From the NCBI GenBank assembly GCA_036010965.1, contig DASCMO010000078.1, positions 1-35,994 of the forward strand: DNA of 35,994 nt, given 5' to 3'. This document shows positions 34,735 to 35,994 of the stretch, in pieces. The stretch comes from GCA-2686265 sp036010965. Lineage in GTDB: Bacteria > Planctomycetota > UBA1135 > GCA-002686595. The notes under the pieces were generated by a model that saw nothing but the letters and a program-made list of their open reading frames with translations, made no database searches and was not told the origin of the DNA. The translations under genes were made by a program, and so were the position numbers. How positions within the stretch are numbered: position 1 is the stretch's first letter; the number at the start of each line of letters is the position of its first letter.

Positions 34735-35813
34735 GGGCGGAGGAGCGGCTCGCCGAGCGGGGCGGGGCGCTCGAGCTGCTGCGCATCCCCAGCGCGCTCT
34801 TTGACGGCCTGACCCGCGCGCGCAACAGCGCCTACGACCGAGGCTGGTTGAGGGTCGCCCGGCTCGGCGTGCCCGTCGTGAGCGTGGGCAACCTGACCGT
34901 CGGCGGCACGGGCAAGACGCCGGCCGTGATCTGGCTGGCACGCGAGTTCCTGCGCCGAGGGCGACGCCCGGGCATCCTGGCGCGCGGCTTCGGGCGCGGC
35001 AAGGAACGACTCAACGACGAGGGACGGCTGATCGCCCGCGAACTCCCCGACGCACTCCAGGAGCAGGACCCCGATCGCCTGCGCGGCGGGCGCAAGCTGG
35101 TGGAGCGCGGCGCCCAGGTCGTGATCCTCGATGACGGCTTCCAGCACCGACGCCTGGCGCGCGATCTGGACCTGGTGCTGGTGGACGCCACGCGCCCCTT
35201 CGGCCTCCCGTCCCGCGAGGAGGGTGAAGGCGCAGCCGCGCGCGATCCCGTGCGCCTCTGCTTGCCGCGCGGTCTCCTGCGCGAGCGCCCGGCGGGGCTC
35301 GGGCGTGCCGACGCCGCGATCATCACGCGCGCGGACCAGGTGAGCGACCAGACCCTGGAGCGCCTGGAGAACGATCTGCACGCCGCCGCCCCGGCCCTGC
35401 CCCTGGCGCGCGCAGCCCATCGGCCCGTGCGCCTGCGCGGCGCCGAAGGCGAGCGCCCCCTGGAGTGGCTGCGCGGTCGGGCGCTGCGCCTGGTCTGCGG
35501 CCTCGCCAACCCCGACGCCTTCGCCCACACCGTGCGCGGCCTGGGCGCCGAGGTCGTCGGCCTGCACGCCTTTCCCGACCACCACCCCTTCACCGCCGCC
35601 GACCTGGCGGGCCTGCAGCGCGAGGGCGAGACCCTGATGGTGACCGCCAAGGACGGCGTCAAGCTGCAGGGATCGGCCGCCTCCTGTCTCGTGCTCGATG
35701 TCGAGTTCGCGCTGCTGGAAGGCGCCGCCCTGATCGAAGCGCTGCTCGACGCCCTGCCGCCCCGACGCGCCGAGCGCGAGCACGCCGCTCCGCCCCCGGG
35801 CCTCTCCGGCTGA
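34731..35813 (+). CDS. lpxK: tetraacyldisaccharide 4'-kinase (lipid A synthesis)
   Basis: Protein of 360 residues from GTG 34731, overlapping the rpoZ stop by four bases. Features: YDRGW early region, Walker A SVGNLTVGGTGKTP (51-64), ILARGFGR, the LpxK signature ILDDGFQHRRLARDLDLVLV, and RADAAIITRAD. C-terminal AFPDHHPFTAADLAGL and VTAKDGVKL are typical. The enzyme is slightly longer than usual with a short charged tail. It phosphorylates the 4'-position of the lipid A disaccharide at the inner membrane. It shows that the organism makes lipid A and has an outer membrane. The next gene, after 17 bases, looks like a lipid A acyltransferase, so rpoZ-lpxK-lpxL probably form one transcript. Confidence 0.95.
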   Translation: MRAEERLAERGGALELLRIPSALFDGLTRARNSAYDRGWLRVARLGVPVVSVGNLTVGGTGKTPAVIWLAREFLRRGRRPGILARGFGRGKERLNDEGRLIARELPDALQEQDPDRLRGGRKLVERGAQVVILDDGFQHRRLARDLDLVLVDATRPFGLPSREEGEGAAARDPVRLCLPRGLLRERPAGLGRADAAIITRADQVSDQTLERLENDLHAAAPALPLARAAHRPVRLRGAEGERPLEWLRGRALRLVCGLANPDAFAHTVRGLGAEVVGLHAFPDHHPFTAADLAGLQREGETLMVTAKDGVKLQGSAASCLVLDVEFALLEGAALIEALLDALPPRRAEREHAAPPPGLSG

Positions 35814-35830
35814 GTGCCTCCCCACCTCTC

Positions 35831-35994
35831 ATGACCTCCGATCCCTCCAGCCCAGCGCTAGCCCTCGGCAAGCGCAACACGCCCATGGCGTGGGTCGAGT
35901 ACCTGCTCGTGCGCGCCATCCTGGGGACCGCCGCCCTCCTGCCCGACCGCGTGCGCGCCGCGCTCGTCGAGGGACTGGCGCGCGCAGGCCGGCG
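35831..35994 (+). CDS. lipid A biosynthesis acyltransferase (LpxL/HtrB-like), cut by window end
   Basis: The first 54 codons from ATG 35831 are visible. The sequence TPMAWVEYLLVRAILGTAAL then LPDRVRAALVEGLARAG matches the N-terminus of LpxL/LpxM-type acyltransferases: an E-Y-L-x-x-R-x-x segment, a membrane helix, and a LP-x-R helix. The catalytic H-x4-E would lie beyond the window. Position after lpxK supports the assignment. These proteins add secondary acyl chains to lipid A on the cytoplasmic face of the inner membrane. Confidence 0.65.
   Translation, partial: MTSDPSSPALALGKRNTPMAWVEYLLVRAILGTAALLPDRVRAALVEGLARAGR

Overview
The window is a gene-dense, very GC-rich bacterial chromosome segment of about 36 kb. 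I see no RNA genes, insertion sequences, phage genes or CRISPR array, and no gap between genes reaches 300 bases. The gene set suggests a Planctomycetota bacterium: an ECF sigma factor translationally coupled to a Ser/Thr kinase with a TPR tail, a beta-propeller/di-haem cytochrome ending in a Cys-rich C-terminal domain of a type I recall from marine planctomycetes, RDD and SpoIIM membrane proteins beside a MoxR/DUF58 cluster, and lipid A genes (lpxK and an lpxL-like start) that imply an outer membrane. This placement is inference from gene content; no marker-gene tree was possible.

Layout. 1-4899: two related Cys-containing exported proteins (the first cut by the window edge), then the sigma factor and receptor-type kinase sharing an ATGA overlap. 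4928-7683: a secreted helical-repeat protein diverging from a dapE-like M20 peptidase and dapD (succinylase branch of lysine/diaminopimelate synthesis). 7796-12670: a two-gene beta-oxidation operon (thiolase, then fused enoyl-CoA hydratase/3-hydroxyacyl-CoA dehydrogenase) diverging from a patatin-like lipase fused to a 4Fe-4S ferredoxin domain. 12676-17987: five tightly overlapping genes (multispan membrane protein, DUF4129, DUF4350, MoxR ATPase, DUF58), the last apparently starting at CTG. The SpoIIM and RDD proteins usually found with this module lie at 21517-23530, separated from it by the large cytochrome/propeller gene (18085-21324, minus strand).

23494-27954: an M50 intramembrane metalloprotease diverging from the most unusual gene here, an aldehyde:ferredoxin oxidoreductase (tungsten/molybdenum-pterin family) carrying a C-terminal MoaD/ThiS-like ubiquitin-fold domain that ends in Gly-Gly. 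It is followed closely by a GT9 glycosyltransferase and a 68-residue membrane protein. 28023-31913: a glutamate-carboxypeptidase-II-like M28 peptidase diverging from a heparinase II/III-like exported protein. 32067-35994: a membrane-anchored coiled-coil protein, a HAD phosphatase fused to a P-loop kinase domain with a degraded Walker A motif, then rpoZ-lpxK-lpxL.

Functional themes are envelope biogenesis and surveillance, fatty-acid turnover, exported hydrolases, and redox chemistry with non-standard domain fusions. The strongest candidates for something undescribed are the AOR-MoaD fusion, the patatin-ferredoxin fusion and the HAD/degenerate-kinase fusion.
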